A stretch of 64,000 nucleotides of DNA. It comes from Rosettibacter firmus. GTDB lineage: Bacteria > Bacteroidota > Ignavibacteria > Ignavibacteriales > Melioribacteraceae. Below the pieces are notes generated by a model that worked only from the letters and a program-made list of their open reading frames with translations, was not told the origin of the DNA and searched no databases. The DNA lies in contig NZ_JAYKGJ010000001.1 of assembly GCF_036860695.1 (NCBI RefSeq), forward strand, positions 1,116,001-1,180,000, in the 5' to 3' direction. A program made the translations under genes and the position numbers. This document shows, piece by piece, positions 9,414 to 18,880 of the stretch; the first letter of the stretch is position 1, and each line of letters begins with the position of its first letter.

Positions 9414-11729
9414 TTACTTAATTAATATTATCTTTTTAATTTGTTGTTGATTATTCACACTTAATTTACAGAAGTAAATTCCACTCGAAAGTTTTGAAGC
9501 ATCAAATTTTATTTCGTGTTTACCAGGTTGTTTTACTTCATTAGTTAATGTAGCAACTTCTCTTCCTAAAATATCATAAACTTTAATAGATACATAACCA
9601 GATTTTGACAATCGATAACTAATTATAGTTTGTGAATTAAACGGATTGGGATAATTTTGATACAATTCAAAATCCTCTCGAAGATTAACTTCAGTTTCAT
9701 CAATTTCATTTAAAATTCCATCAATATTATTAAAAGGGGCATTTAAATATTTGAGTGCACTTGCTACAGGTTTAGCAGTTCTTCTATCCATTGAATATAA
9801 ACCCATTGTTTGCCATCCTCCAGTTCGATTTTGATACCAATCAAAAACAGTCCACCACGTTGTAGCAGCCAGGCAACCATTTAAATCATTTAATTTACCT
9901 GATTCATCGTATGGAAGAAAGAATTTAAATGCATTAAAAGTTTCATTAAGTACTTTAATCTGAGTTTGTTCTTCTGTACCATCTTCTTTTGACCAATAAC
10001 CAAATTCAGTATCAATTATTGGCTTTTTGGGATAAGAATTTTTTGCATCAAGTAGAAATTTTAATGTTCCTCCATAGTAATCAAAAGCTTTACCGTAAAA
10101 AATCCCGAAGTACATTGTCCATCCAGCAATATCGAGTGGAGATTGTGTAGGATCATTTGCTCCAGGATTATTAGCAGCTGATGATTGTGTGAGCAATCTT
10201 CCATCTGGATAATTGGTAATTAGATCAACTTTAATTTTATTATTAAAAATCTGTCTATTGGTTATTTCTTTGCATTCATTATTAGTACTCCACATAATTA
10301 TTGAAGGACGATTAAAATCTCTAAAGACCATTTCACGAAACATTTGTTCGTGAATATGTCTTTGATTGTTTTGAATTTGCCATTCTTCTGCATTATCAAA
10401 CCACCAGACTGGAATTTCTTCCATAATTGCAAGTCCTAATCTATCTGCAATTAAATATGTATAAAGATGATTTGGATAGTGAGCCGTTCGTAAATATTTT
10501 ACATTCAGTGATTTTACAATTTCCAGGTCTGAATAAATAATATCGAGTGGTAAACTTCTTCCGTAAACAGGATGATCTTCGTGTCGTGCAACACCAGGTA
10601 AAAAATATATTTTATTATTCAATATTAGTTTATTGTCTTTTACTTCTACTTTACGAATTCCAAATTGAGTATAAAATTCATCAACAATTTTATTATCGGT
10701 TATTAAACTTACTTTCATAACATAAAGATCAGGTTCTTTAGGTGACCAGATTCTGGGATTAGGTATTTTAAGTTGTGTTCTCCAGACTGAAATTGAATCT
10801 GCAGGAATTTCTGTAGTTGTACTAAAAGTTCCAGTTTGAATTTTATTTCCAAGAATATCAGAAGCAAATTCAGAAGTAATATTATTTTCTGTAATGTTAG
10901 CTTCAAATATTTCAATTGTTGCTGTTACATTTTTTGATGAATTATTTCTATTAGATAATACAACTGTAGTTTGAATATTTCCCTCGATATCAAGTGGAAC
11001 AATGTTAGTTCTTATTACAGAAACAGGATTACTGAATTCTAAATAAACATCTTGAATTATTCCTGTATAATTAAACCAATCACATACAGTAAAAGGAACA
11101 ATATCTTTTCGTGTTCCCCATTTAGGATTATCAACTCTTACTGTAATCTGGTTTAATACTCCATACTCAAGTTTATCTGAGACATCAAATGCAAATGGTG
11201 TATATCCTCCTTCGTGATAACCAACATACTTTCCATTCAACCATACATCTGCCACATAATTGACCGAATAAAAAATAAGTTTTGCAAATTTATTTCTAAG
11301 TGAATCTTCTACATAAAAAGTTCTTCGATACCATACACCATCTTCATACAACTCAGGTGGTTTTGTAGTAGAAGTCATAGTATTTTCAACAGCAGGTAGA
11401 GTTTTACTTTCCCACGCAGAATCATCGTAATCTGGTAAATGCTTTCCTTCAGCTTCGGCAATTAAATTATTATAGCCGTTTAAATCTCTTTTAGAAAGAG
11501 TAATATTATCCGAAGCATTAAATCTTTTTTTCTTCCATTCACCTTTTAAATCAATTATAATTCTTTTTTGTTTTTCAAAAGAAGGAAGTGGCATTCCATT
11601 TTGATAAGGAATTTTAATTCCATTATAATCTATTAATTTAAGAGTTGCTTCAAGTGTGGCAGTCTGTGAAGATATTAGATTGAAAAAACCAGATAAAAAA
11701 AAGTAAATGAGAAAGTAAAATTTCTTCAT
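9414..11729 (-). CDS. T9SS-secreted GH2 glycoside hydrolase (beta-galactosidase/glucuronidase/mannosidase-like)
   Basis: A 771-residue exported GH2 enzyme that removes terminal beta-linked sugars. An AAGGA box 5 nt before ATG 11729 supports the start, and residues 1-22 form a signal peptide. The order is the GH2 sugar-binding domain (about 55-235, with GVWYRRTF and VWLNGKYVGYHEGGYTPF), the immunoglobulin-like domain (about 240-360), the TIM barrel with the RTAHYP motif, the acid/base E485 in STNNECKE and the nucleophile E575 in IIDTEFGYW, and a C-terminal T9SS tail (NYPNPFN, VYDILGREVATL). It is first in a run with GH26; in mannan systems such a pair would act on substituted mannans, but the exact sugar is uncertain. 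Confidence 0.87.
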   Translation of the reverse strand: MKKFYFLIYFFLSGFFNLISSQTATLEATLKLIDYNGIKIPYQNGMPLPSFEKQKRIIIDLKGEWKKKRFNASDNITLSKRDLNGYNNLIAEAEGKHLPDYDDSAWESKTLPAVENTMTSTTKPPELYEDGVWYRRTFYVEDSLRNKFAKLIFYSVNYVADVWLNGKYVGYHEGGYTPFAFDVSDKLEYGVLNQITVRVDNPKWGTRKDIVPFTVCDWFNYTGIIQDVYLEFSNPVSVIRTNIVPLDIEGNIQTTVVLSNRNNSSKNVTATIEIFEANITENNITSEFASDILGNKIQTGTFSTTTEIPADSISVWRTQLKIPNPRIWSPKEPDLYVMKVSLITDNKIVDEFYTQFGIRKVEVKDNKLILNNKIYFLPGVARHEDHPVYGRSLPLDIIYSDLEIVKSLNVKYLRTAHYPNHLYTYLIADRLGLAIMEEIPVWWFDNAEEWQIQNNQRHIHEQMFREMVFRDFNRPSIIMWSTNNECKEITNRQIFNNKIKVDLITNYPDGRLLTQSSAANNPGANDPTQSPLDIAGWTMYFGIFYGKAFDYYGGTLKFLLDAKNSYPKKPIIDTEFGYWSKEDGTEEQTQIKVLNETFNAFKFFLPYDESGKLNDLNGCLAATTWWTVFDWYQNRTGGWQTMGLYSMDRRTAKPVASALKYLNAPFNNIDGILNEIDETEVNLREDFELYQNYPNPFNSQTIISYRLSKSGYVSIKVYDILGREVATLTNEVKQPGKHEIKFDASKLSSGIYFCKLSVNNQQQIKKIILIK

Positions 11730-11877
11730 AAAAATTCCTTTTTGAAAATTTTATTCAAAAAGGATACCGATCGAAATGTTTAATTATATTTCATTATTTA
11801 AGGAGAGAATCATTCAGAAGGAAGAAAATTATTAAAGTAATAAGTTCTGGTTATTAAATTAATAATCCATAAAACAT

Positions 11878-12927
11878 TTATTCGAGATTCTTATTCATTT
11901 TTTCCAGTTTAGATTCCAGCTCGAGCATCTTTTTAATTTTCTCATCTAAAATTTTATTCTGTTGTTTTAATTGTTCAAGCTTATTATCTATTTCTTTTTC
12001 AAATTCAGTTTTACTCCAGTAACCTCTCTGTTCAAAATAATTTTTAAATAACCAGTTATGTTTCAATGCTTCCATATTTTCAGCAAAGCTTGAAGTAGCA
12101 AGTTTAGCTTCTTCAGAAGTTTTAGTCAGATTGTTTAATAAAATTTTTAATGAATCGACAACTGATTGATCAGATATTAAAGCTCCTAAAAGTCCTTCTC
12201 CCTGATCAACTTTATCGACAAGGTTTCTAATATCAGCTGATGCACTATCAACATTAGCAATTATGGTTTTTATACTTCCTGTCATCTCAATAATAATATC
12301 CGAAACATCAGTTAATCTTTCTGTAATTGCTGTTAAACTTTTATCTGCATTTTGTGTAATACTAACTGCTGAGCGATAAAGTTTATCATCGTTTACAATT
12401 TTTCCAATAGTACCTTCTCCCTTATTTACTTTTGAAACTATATCAGCAAGATCTTTGGTAAGATTTTTAAGGTAAGAAATTACAGCTTCAGATTCTTCGA
12501 CTATAGCTGAAATATTCAATGGATTTTTTGATTTAATAATTCCACCATCTTCAATTTCTGCAAGATTAGGTGAACCTGGTGTTATTGTAACAATTTTCTT
12601 CCCTACGAGTCCTTCAGTTTCAATTGCTGCCTGGCTATCTAATCGAATAAATCTTTTTAGTTCACTATCAATTCTCATCCTTACTTCAACATTGCCAGTT
12701 TTTTCATCGACAAGTGAAATTCCACTTACGCTTCCAATATCATAGCCACTTAATCTTACAGGAGCACCAGTTTTTAATCCTTCAATTTGATTAAAGTATG
12801 CTTTTATTTCTATTGTAGTAGTAAACAACTTTTCTTTGCTACCAATTAAAAAGATTGATATGATAAGCAAAATAGTTCCTATAAAAATAAAAATCCCGAG
12901 ACGTGCACCTTCAAGTTGTTTTAACAT
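11878..12927 (-). CDS. mlaD: MlaD/MCE-family phospholipid-transport substrate-binding protein
   Basis: Periplasmic, inner-membrane-anchored component of the Mla-type ABC lipid transporter that keeps phospholipids out of the outer leaflet. Residues 8-27 are a transmembrane anchor. The MCE domain follows (about 34-115) with YFNQIEGLKTGAPVRLSGYD and VGKKIVTITPGSP. The rest is helical with repeated KVNKGEGTIG and KVDQGEGLLG segments and a strongly charged coiled coil at the end. The length (349) is longer than E. coli MlaD and typical of MCE proteins in Bacteroidota/Chlorobi. It is the last gene of the MlaE-MlaF-MlaD operon, 11 nt after the ATPase gene. Confidence 0.88.
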   Translation of the reverse strand: MLKQLEGARLGIFIFIGTILLIISIFLIGSKEKLFTTTIEIKAYFNQIEGLKTGAPVRLSGYDIGSVSGISLVDEKTGNVEVRMRIDSELKRFIRLDSQAAIETEGLVGKKIVTITPGSPNLAEIEDGGIIKSKNPLNISAIVEESEAVISYLKNLTKDLADIVSKVNKGEGTIGKIVNDDKLYRSAVSITQNADKSLTAITERLTDVSDIIIEMTGSIKTIIANVDSASADIRNLVDKVDQGEGLLGALISDQSVVDSLKILLNNLTKTSEEAKLATSSFAENMEALKHNWLFKNYFEQRGYWSKTEFEKEIDNKLEQLKQQNKILDEKIKKMLELESKLEKMNKNLE

Positions 12928-12938
12928 TTTTGCCTCAT

Positions 12939-13697
12939 CTATTCTTTTATAAATTCATGACTGAAAAAGTTTTTAAGAAAAGGATCATTAGAATTAATTA
13001 ATTCTTGAATACTTCCTTCATAAGCAATTTTAGAATCTTTAAGAAAAATAGCACGGTCTGCAATAATTTCTGCACACATCAAATCATGAGTAACAACAAT
13101 TGAAGTCATATTTAATTTTTTTTGAAGAGTAAGAATTAAATCGCTTATTTCTTTTGTTGTAATTGGATCAAGACCAGTAGTAGGTTCATCATAAAGCATA
13201 AGTTCAGGATCAGTAATAATTGATCGAGCAAGACCAATTCTTTTTTTCATACCACCAGAAAGTTCTGCAGGCATTTTATCAATTGCTTCTTTCAGAGATA
13301 CAAGTTCAAGTGTATAATGAATTTTATCTTCTATTTGTTTTGGTGTCATTTCTGGAAATAGTCTTTTTAGAGGAAAGGCAAGATTTTCTCTTACAGTCAT
13401 AGAATCATAAAGAGCAGAACTCTGAAAAAGAAAGCCAATATTTTTTCTTAGATCATTCAGTTCATTAAGAGATAATTTCAAAATATTTTTTCCATTAATA
13501 AAAATATTACCTTCATCTGGTTTCATCAGTCCAACTATGCATTTAAGCAAAACACTTTTGCCCTGTCCACTTCTTCCAAAAACAACAAGATTTTCTCCCC
13601 GATTAACTTCGAGCGAAATTTTATCGAGCACGGTTAAGCCATTAAACCGTTTTGTTAAATTTTCTACTATTACTACTCGAGAGTCGGCCATAACCAT
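12939..13697 (-). CDS. mlaF: MlaF-type ABC transporter ATPase
   Basis: Cytoplasmic ATPase subunit energising retrograde phospholipid transport together with the MlaE permease and MlaD. Motifs are Walker A GRSGQGKS (41-48), the Q-loop in LFQSSALYD, the ABC signature LSGGM (146-150), Walker B ELMLYDEPT (165-173) and a switch histidine in VVTHD. The gene starts inside the last 25 bases of mlaE, a strong sign of translational coupling. A second ATG two codons downstream (13691) is an equally possible start. Confidence 0.92.
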   Translation of the reverse strand: MVMADSRVVIVENLTKRFNGLTVLDKISLEVNRGENLVVFGRSGQGKSVLLKCIVGLMKPDEGNIFINGKNILKLSLNELNDLRKNIGFLFQSSALYDSMTVRENLAFPLKRLFPEMTPKQIEDKIHYTLELVSLKEAIDKMPAELSGGMKKRIGLARSIITDPELMLYDEPTTGLDPITTKEISDLILTLQKKLNMTSIVVTHDLMCAEIIADRAIFLKDSKIAYEGSIQELINSNDPFLKNFFSHEFIKE

Positions 13698-14482
13698 AAT
13701 GAAATTTTTACTAATATCATATCAAAAATTAAAATCAATAATGAAGAAAGAACAACTGATGTAGTTGAAGCTCGACCCACACCTTCAGTTCCCCCTTCGG
13801 CTGTAAACCCTTTGTAAGAACCAACAATTCCAACTATGTATCCAAATACAAAAGTTTTTGCTACGCCAGGAATAAAATCTCCAAACTCAATTGCACGAAT
13901 AACAGAATCAATATAATAATGAAAACTCATGCTTTCAGTTATTACAATTGCAATAAATCCACCAAAGATTGCTATAACAATTACATAAATTGAAAGCAGT
14001 GGTAAAATCATTGTAGTAGCAATTACACGAGTTACAACAAGATATTTAAATGGATTAACAGCCGAGACTTCCATTGCATCAATTTGTTCTGTCACTCTCA
14101 TAGAACCAAGTTCTGCACCAATTCCAGAACTTACACGACCAGCAAAAATTAATGCCGTAATTACTGGTCCTAATTCTCTTACTACAGATAAAGCAACCAT
14201 TCCAGGCAAAAAATCAGATGCACCAAATCTTTGCATAACAGGTTGACTTTGCATTGCTAAAACCAATCCAATTATTAAACCAGTAACACTAACAATTCCA
14301 AAAGTTTTAACACCAAGTTCATCCATGTGCTTTTTAATTTCTGCAATTTCATAAGGTGGAAGAAATACCTGTTTGAAGAATTCAATACTAAAAATTGTTA
14401 AGCCTGTAATGGTAGCAAAAAAATTATAAATATAATCTGATGTTTTTAATCTGCGGCCATATTTCTGGCGTGGTAGTTTCAT
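13673..14482 (-). CDS. mlaE: MlaE-type ABC lipid transporter permease
   Basis: Integral inner-membrane permease (269 residues, about five to six hydrophobic segments) of the Mla phospholipid transport complex. The family is recognised from LVLAMQSQ, FAGRVSSGIGAELGSMRVTEQ and the segment VSAVNPFKYLVVTRVIA, which bear the conserved coupling region to MlaF. It is first in the operon. The 168-bp interval to the divergent gene at 14651 should carry its promoter, but no convincing box was recognised. Confidence 0.92.
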   Translation of the reverse strand: MKLPRQKYGRRLKTSDYIYNFFATITGLTIFSIEFFKQVFLPPYEIAEIKKHMDELGVKTFGIVSVTGLIIGLVLAMQSQPVMQRFGASDFLPGMVALSVVRELGPVITALIFAGRVSSGIGAELGSMRVTEQIDAMEVSAVNPFKYLVVTRVIATTMILPLLSIYVIVIAIFGGFIAIVITESMSFHYYIDSVIRAIEFGDFIPGVAKTFVFGYIVGIVGSYKGFTAEGGTEGVGRASTTSVVLSSLLILIFDMILVKISLWLWPTLE

Positions 14483-14650
14483 TGAAATAAACTTATTTTT
14501 CTATTTCAAAATAGTAAAAGTTTATGAAATTATTTTTTATTCATTTTACAAATTATCAAGAAAGCATTTTGCATATTTAAACATGAAAATAATATTTTTT
14601 CTTAAAATTGCTCTTAAATTATATTTCAAGAATTAAATTCAAAAAATAAA

Positions 14651-15148
14651 ATGGAAACATTTAAATATTCTTTCTTTGCAAAACTTATTTACAGATATGG
14701 CAATATTATTGCAACTCTGATGTTATCGTTGCATTTAATTTCATCAATTTATTATATGAACGAAAAGTTTATTTTAATAATCCCAGCTTTAATAAATGCA
14801 TTGATAATTATTTATCTTAATAAATATTTTATAATGACTTATAAATTTTTCCCTTTTAAAATTATTGTTGATAAGAACAAACTAATATGCAGCAATTTCT
14901 TTTTAAGCAAAAAGAATGTTGAAATTGAATTTAAGAATATTAACGAAATTACAGGTGGTATTTTTAGCGGATATCCAACTAAACCTATTTATATACACGA
15001 TAAGAGTAATAATCAAACAATAGGATTTTATACACACTTAAAAGGCTTTCAAAAACTATTAACAATAATTTTACAAAATATTCCAGAAAATCTTTACAAC
15101 GAATTATTAGAAAAAATACAAAAGAAAAAAAAGCCCACCAAAATTTGA
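14651..15148 (+). CDS. Small two-helix membrane protein, function unknown
   Basis: A 165-residue protein not recognised as a named family. Two hydrophobic segments (about 17-35 and 40-60) are followed by a soluble beta-rich part (FKIIVDKNKLICSNFFLSKK, EIEFKNINEI) that resembles the pattern of bacterial PH-like membrane-associated domains, and a lysine-rich end. It stands alone, divergent from mlaEFD and convergent with the HU gene. Its stop codon falls inside the shared terminator hairpin. Confidence 0.6.
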   Translation: METFKYSFFAKLIYRYGNIIATLMLSLHLISSIYYMNEKFILIIPALINALIIIYLNKYFIMTYKFFPFKIIVDKNKLICSNFFLSKKNVEIEFKNINEITGGIFSGYPTKPIYIHDKSNNQTIGFYTHLKGFQKLLTIILQNIPENLYNELLEKIQKKKKPTKI

Positions 15149-15153
15149 TGGGC
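15133..15153. terminator. Bidirectional intrinsic terminator between convergent genes
   Basis: The inverted repeat GCCCACCAAA / TTTGATGGGC (one mismatch) is preceded by an A-run, which gives a U-run for minus-strand transcripts, and followed by AAACTTTTA for plus-strand transcripts. It separates the convergent membrane-protein and HU genes. Confidence 0.75.
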
Positions 15154-15159
15154 AAACTT

Positions 15160-15444
15160 TTATGCTTTATTAACTAAAATTGCATCTTTTGCCTGTTTTG
15201 CAACTCTAAACTTAACAACTTTTTTTGCTGGAATTGTTATTACTTCTCCTGTTTTTGGATTACGCCCTTGACGAGCTTTTCTTTGAACCAGAACTAATTT
15301 TCCTAATCCAGGAATTACAAAAGATTTTTTTGCTTCTTTATAAGCAAGCTTTACAAATTCATTAATAAATAAACCTGCTTGCTTTTTTGTAAGACCTGTT
15401 TTTTTTGCCATATAGTCGAGTATTTGACTTTTGGTCATTGCCAT
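15160..15444 (-). CDS. hup: HU/IHF-family nucleoid DNA-binding protein
   Basis: A 94-residue histone-like protein that bends and compacts DNA as a dimer. It has the HU arm sequence GRNPKTGEVITIPAKKVVKF with the intercalating proline region, and the helical dimerisation part MTKSQILDYMAKKTGL. A strong Shine-Dalgarno (AAAGGAGT) lies 7 nt before the ATG. A second ATG two codons later exists but is less well spaced. Confidence 0.93.
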   Translation of the reverse strand: MAMTKSQILDYMAKKTGLTKKQAGLFINEFVKLAYKEAKKSFVIPGLGKLVLVQRKARQGRNPKTGEVITIPAKKVVKFRVAKQAKDAILVNKA

Positions 15445-15684
15445 TATGTAACTCCTTTATTGTTTGAAGTTAATTCGTTCGAAATTTAATACTTTTTCAT
15501 TTCAAAACAAATATTTTTTAATAAAATATTTATCAATTGATGAATTTATTTTATTATTATAAATCAATATTATTATTAGAGTTTTACTTTTATAACTTTC
15601 TATCTTTAATAAGCTTTTAAATACTTTTGCGACTTTTTTGGTATCGGAATTAAAATTATTTTAGTAAAAATCATTTTTAATTTA

Positions 15685-17712
15685 ATGAACAAATTCTTAC
15701 TTATATTTATTACTATTACTTCCATCTTTGGAAAGAATCACTATATAAGTAATCACATCAAAGTAAAAACTTATATTCAAAATATAACCGAGCAAAAAAA
15801 AGATTCATCAAATAAAAATCTAATCGTAAAAAACTCTCTCACAAATGATTTCAAGTTTTCATCTATTAGTAAAAATGAATTGAATTTTTCGGACTACCGT
15901 TACTCTGGAAATTTCTTCTCAATAATTCCTTTTGGATTTTTAAGAGATTTAGGTTCTACTGGACAACCAAGCGAAGTCTTATTGTATGGACAGGGATATA
16001 ATAATTTATCTTTATTAAAAAATGGAATACTGCAAAACAATCGACTGTTTAATTCTTTTGATTTGTATTTACTGCAAACAGAAAGTATTGATACAATTGA
16101 GATTATACCTTTATCAAGGGGATTTTTATATGGAATAAATAATTCTGCATCAATAAATTTTATTTCAGATAACTTTCCGCAATCAAAATCTTATTCTCGT
16201 ATAAGATTTTATCAAGCACCAAACGAAGAAGGATTAATCGATGGAATCTTCAAAATAAAACTAAATGAAAAAATTAATCTGTCCACAGAAATTACAAATC
16301 AAAGTATCGATCCATATTATAGAAATAGTGATTACAGTTTATGGCAGGGAAGTATTAAAGCTGATTATATTTTAAAAAATAATTTTATTCTATCTTCAAG
16401 CTTTTATCATATTAAGTCAAATGTACAATTAAATGGTGGTGTTAATGCAGATTCTATAAGAAATGTTTATCCAGAAACAGAATTTAATGATGTTCTTTAT
16501 AATAATATTTTAGCTCCAGTAAAATATTATAATAGATATCAAAAAATAACATCAAATAATTTTGATATAAGATTAATCGGAAAACTAACAGAAAATTCTT
16601 ATTCGGATTTTAGTTTTTACTATAAAAATAATTTAATTGAGTTCAGACAAAATGATACTACCAACACTAACTATCAAACAAATGCAGAAAAAATTTTTCA
16701 CAATAATAAATATAAAACTTTTGGTTTGAGATTCAGGCAGGATGTTAATTTCTCTTTTATTAATTTAAGTCTCATTAACGAATTCGAAAACAACAAATTT
16801 TTTACAAATTTATTATATGAAACAAATTCAATAAACACTTATTCATCCAGTCTTGTTCTCTCTTCAATATTGCCTGGTAATATCGGTACGCTTTCAATTT
16901 TTGGGAAATATTTAAACTACGACAGAAATGATTTTTATGGAATGGGAAGTGATATTATTCTTAATCCTGGTGAAAAATTTCAGATTTATTTTGGTGCTTC
17001 AACATTCCAGAAACCATACAATTTATTTGAACAAAAAAATCTATCGAACAATCTTTTAGCAAATAAACAAAGTAGTAATACAATAGAGCTTAAAACCAGT
17101 TATAATAGCGATATCATAAAAATTTCACTGGGATATTTTTACACATCTACATCAAATAAACCAATTTCAGCAATAATGCAAAAAGAACCATTAATTAACG
17201 ATGAAGGATATTATTTCAATACAAGTAATGTTCAATTAAAAGGGATTAATTTATTACTCAGTACAAAACTCTGGAAGATTTTATTACACGCAAACACAAG
17301 TTATTACTTTTCAGAAGAAGATAGAAAAATATTTAGCATACCAGAATTTACATTTACTGGTGGATTTTATTTTGTTGATTTACTCTTCAATTCCAATCTT
17401 TATATAAAAACTGGAATAAACTTTTATGCATTCGGAAAACGAAATAGTAATTTTATAGATTTTGAAAAAAATATTTCTTCGGCATATAGATGGCTTTTAG
17501 CTCCAAACATTTGGTCAATTCCATCAATGCCAGATGAAATTTATAAATCTGAATTTCAAATTGACTTTTTTACAGCTGGTAGAATTAAAGGGAGAGCAAT
17601 AATTTATTTTGTCTTCGAAAACATATTGAACAGAAAATATTTTATTGTACCATACTATCCAAAACAACCACAAGGATTGCGAATTGGAATAGCCTGGGAA
17701 TTTTTAGATTAA
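15685..17712 (+). CDS. TonB-receptor-like outer-membrane beta-barrel protein with degenerate plug
   Basis: Predicted outer-membrane barrel of 675 residues. A short signal peptide (MNKFLLIFITITSIFG) precedes a plug-like domain in which LLYGQGYNNLSLLKNGILQN, SIDTIEIIPLSRGFLYG and ASINFISD reproduce the spacing of the TonB-receptor plug. The remainder alternates aromatic and polar residues as barrel strands and ends in an aromatic-rich strand (GIAWEFLD). There is no carboxypeptidase-like domain and no obvious TonB box. It stands alone, divergent from HU, and its substrate is unknown. It could be a porin-like protein that derives from a receptor. Confidence 0.7.
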   Translation: MNKFLLIFITITSIFGKNHYISNHIKVKTYIQNITEQKKDSSNKNLIVKNSLTNDFKFSSISKNELNFSDYRYSGNFFSIIPFGFLRDLGSTGQPSEVLLYGQGYNNLSLLKNGILQNNRLFNSFDLYLLQTESIDTIEIIPLSRGFLYGINNSASINFISDNFPQSKSYSRIRFYQAPNEEGLIDGIFKIKLNEKINLSTEITNQSIDPYYRNSDYSLWQGSIKADYILKNNFILSSSFYHIKSNVQLNGGVNADSIRNVYPETEFNDVLYNNILAPVKYYNRYQKITSNNFDIRLIGKLTENSYSDFSFYYKNNLIEFRQNDTTNTNYQTNAEKIFHNNKYKTFGLRFRQDVNFSFINLSLINEFENNKFFTNLLYETNSINTYSSSLVLSSILPGNIGTLSIFGKYLNYDRNDFYGMGSDIILNPGEKFQIYFGASTFQKPYNLFEQKNLSNNLLANKQSSNTIELKTSYNSDIIKISLGYFYTSTSNKPISAIMQKEPLINDEGYYFNTSNVQLKGINLLLSTKLWKILLHANTSYYFSEEDRKIFSIPEFTFTGGFYFVDLLFNSNLYIKTGINFYAFGKRNSNFIDFEKNISSAYRWLLAPNIWSIPSMPDEIYKSEFQIDFFTAGRIKGRAIIYFVFENILNRKYFIVPYYPKQPQGLRIGIAWEFLD

Positions 17713-17722
17713 CTCAGAATAA

Positions 17723-18496
17723 TTATAAATATTTTTTTGATATCTCTGATAATACAACAGCAGAAGCAGATGCTACATTTAATGATTCTGCATTACCAAA
17801 ACGTGGAATTGTAATTTTTTGATCTGATATGTGCTGTAAATTTTCTGTTGGTCCATTAGCTTCGTTCGAGAAAACTATTACTGAATTATTTTTTAATTTA
17901 TACTCGTAAATATTAATGCCTTTCAAATCGGTACAAAGAATAATATAACCATAATTTTTTATTACTTTTAATATCTCATAAAAATTATTTAATTCATAAA
18001 TATCAATATGGAATACAGAACCAGCCGATGCTCTAATTACTTTCGGATTATAAATTTCTGCACAATCTGGACTCAATAAAATATTTTTTACACCAAACCA
18101 ATCACAGTTTCGAATTATTGTCCCGAGATTACCTGGATCAGATATATTTTCAAGAGCGACAATAAATTTTTCTTTTGTAACATTTTCTATTTTAAATTCT
18201 TTATTACGTAATTGAAATACACCAACAATACCCTGGGGAGACTTTGTATCGCACAACTTTTCAAATTGATTTTGTCTTACTACTTCTACTTTCAAACCTT
18301 TTCTTAAAAGATTTTGGATTTCCGAATTATTTTTTTCGGAATACAAAGTAGAAGTAATAATAACTTCGCAATTATAATTCCAGTTAAGTGCTTCATTAAT
18401 TAAAACCGATCCTTCAACTAAAAATTTTTTATATTCCTGTCGATATTTTTTATGAAGAAGGGATGAATAATATTTAATTTGATTTTGAGTTAACAT
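17723..18496 (-). CDS. SpoU-family (TrmH/RlmB-type) RNA 2'-O-methyltransferase
   Basis: AdoMet-dependent ribose methyltransferase acting on rRNA or tRNA (257 residues). An N-terminal substrate-binding L30-like region (about 1-100) is followed by the trefoil-knot SPOUT domain with SDPGNLGTIIRNCDWFG (motif 1), IVFSNEANGP (motif 2) and IPRFGNAESLNVASASAVV (motif 3). The exact target nucleotide is not decided by these motifs. It is convergent with the barrel gene and upstream of tRNA-Thr on the opposite strand. Confidence 0.9.
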   Translation of the reverse strand: MLTQNQIKYYSSLLHKKYRQEYKKFLVEGSVLINEALNWNYNCEVIITSTLYSEKNNSEIQNLLRKGLKVEVVRQNQFEKLCDTKSPQGIVGVFQLRNKEFKIENVTKEKFIVALENISDPGNLGTIIRNCDWFGVKNILLSPDCAEIYNPKVIRASAGSVFHIDIYELNNFYEILKVIKNYGYIILCTDLKGINIYEYKLKNNSVIVFSNEANGPTENLQHISDQKITIPRFGNAESLNVASASAVVLSEISKKYL

Positions 18497-18632
18497 TGCA
18501 AATCTTTTTAGTTCAATATAGGAAAAAATTGAAGTGAATTAAAATACAATCAGTATTGCAATGAAATATAAAATATTAGTAGATTTGAGCCATCAAATTT
18601 GAAGCTCTTATTAAACTTGTTTATAATTATAA

Positions 18633-18705
18633 GCTGGCGTAGCTCAGCTGGTAGAGCAGCTGACTTGTAATCAGCAGGTCGGGGGTTCAAATCCCTTCGC
18701 CAGCT
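18633..18705 (+). tRNA. tRNA-Thr (anticodon TGT)
   Basis: The cloverleaf reads cleanly: acceptor GCTGGCG/CGCCAGC, D-arm GCTCAGCTGGTAGAGC, anticodon stem GCTGA/TCAGC with loop CTTGTAA (anticodon TGT, threonine ACA), and T-loop GTTCAAAT. The discriminator base is T and no CCA is encoded. A terminator follows directly. The accessory region begins just downstream. Confidence 0.95.
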
Positions 18706-18710
18706 CTTAA

Positions 18711-18739
18711 AGCCCGAAAGTAAAATTCGGGCTTTTTTG
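18711..18739 (+). terminator. Intrinsic terminator after tRNA-Thr
   Basis: Perfect 8-bp stem AGCCCGAA / TTCGGGCT with a 7-nt loop and a following run of six T. Confidence 0.85.
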
Positions 18740-18880
18740 TTATTTATTCATTGGTTTTTCTTATAATCAATTTTTACAATCTAAGAGCATCAAAAAAGTT
18801 GAAGATGCTGCTCAAATTATTTTATTTAATGAGACAGACTTGAATTTTATAACCATTGATAACAGAAATAGAGTACAATT

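Noticed and set aside
18633-18705. tRNA-Thr as the attachment site of the whole 19-40 kb region
   Set aside because: No second copy of the tRNA 3' end was found at the other border near 40.3 kb.
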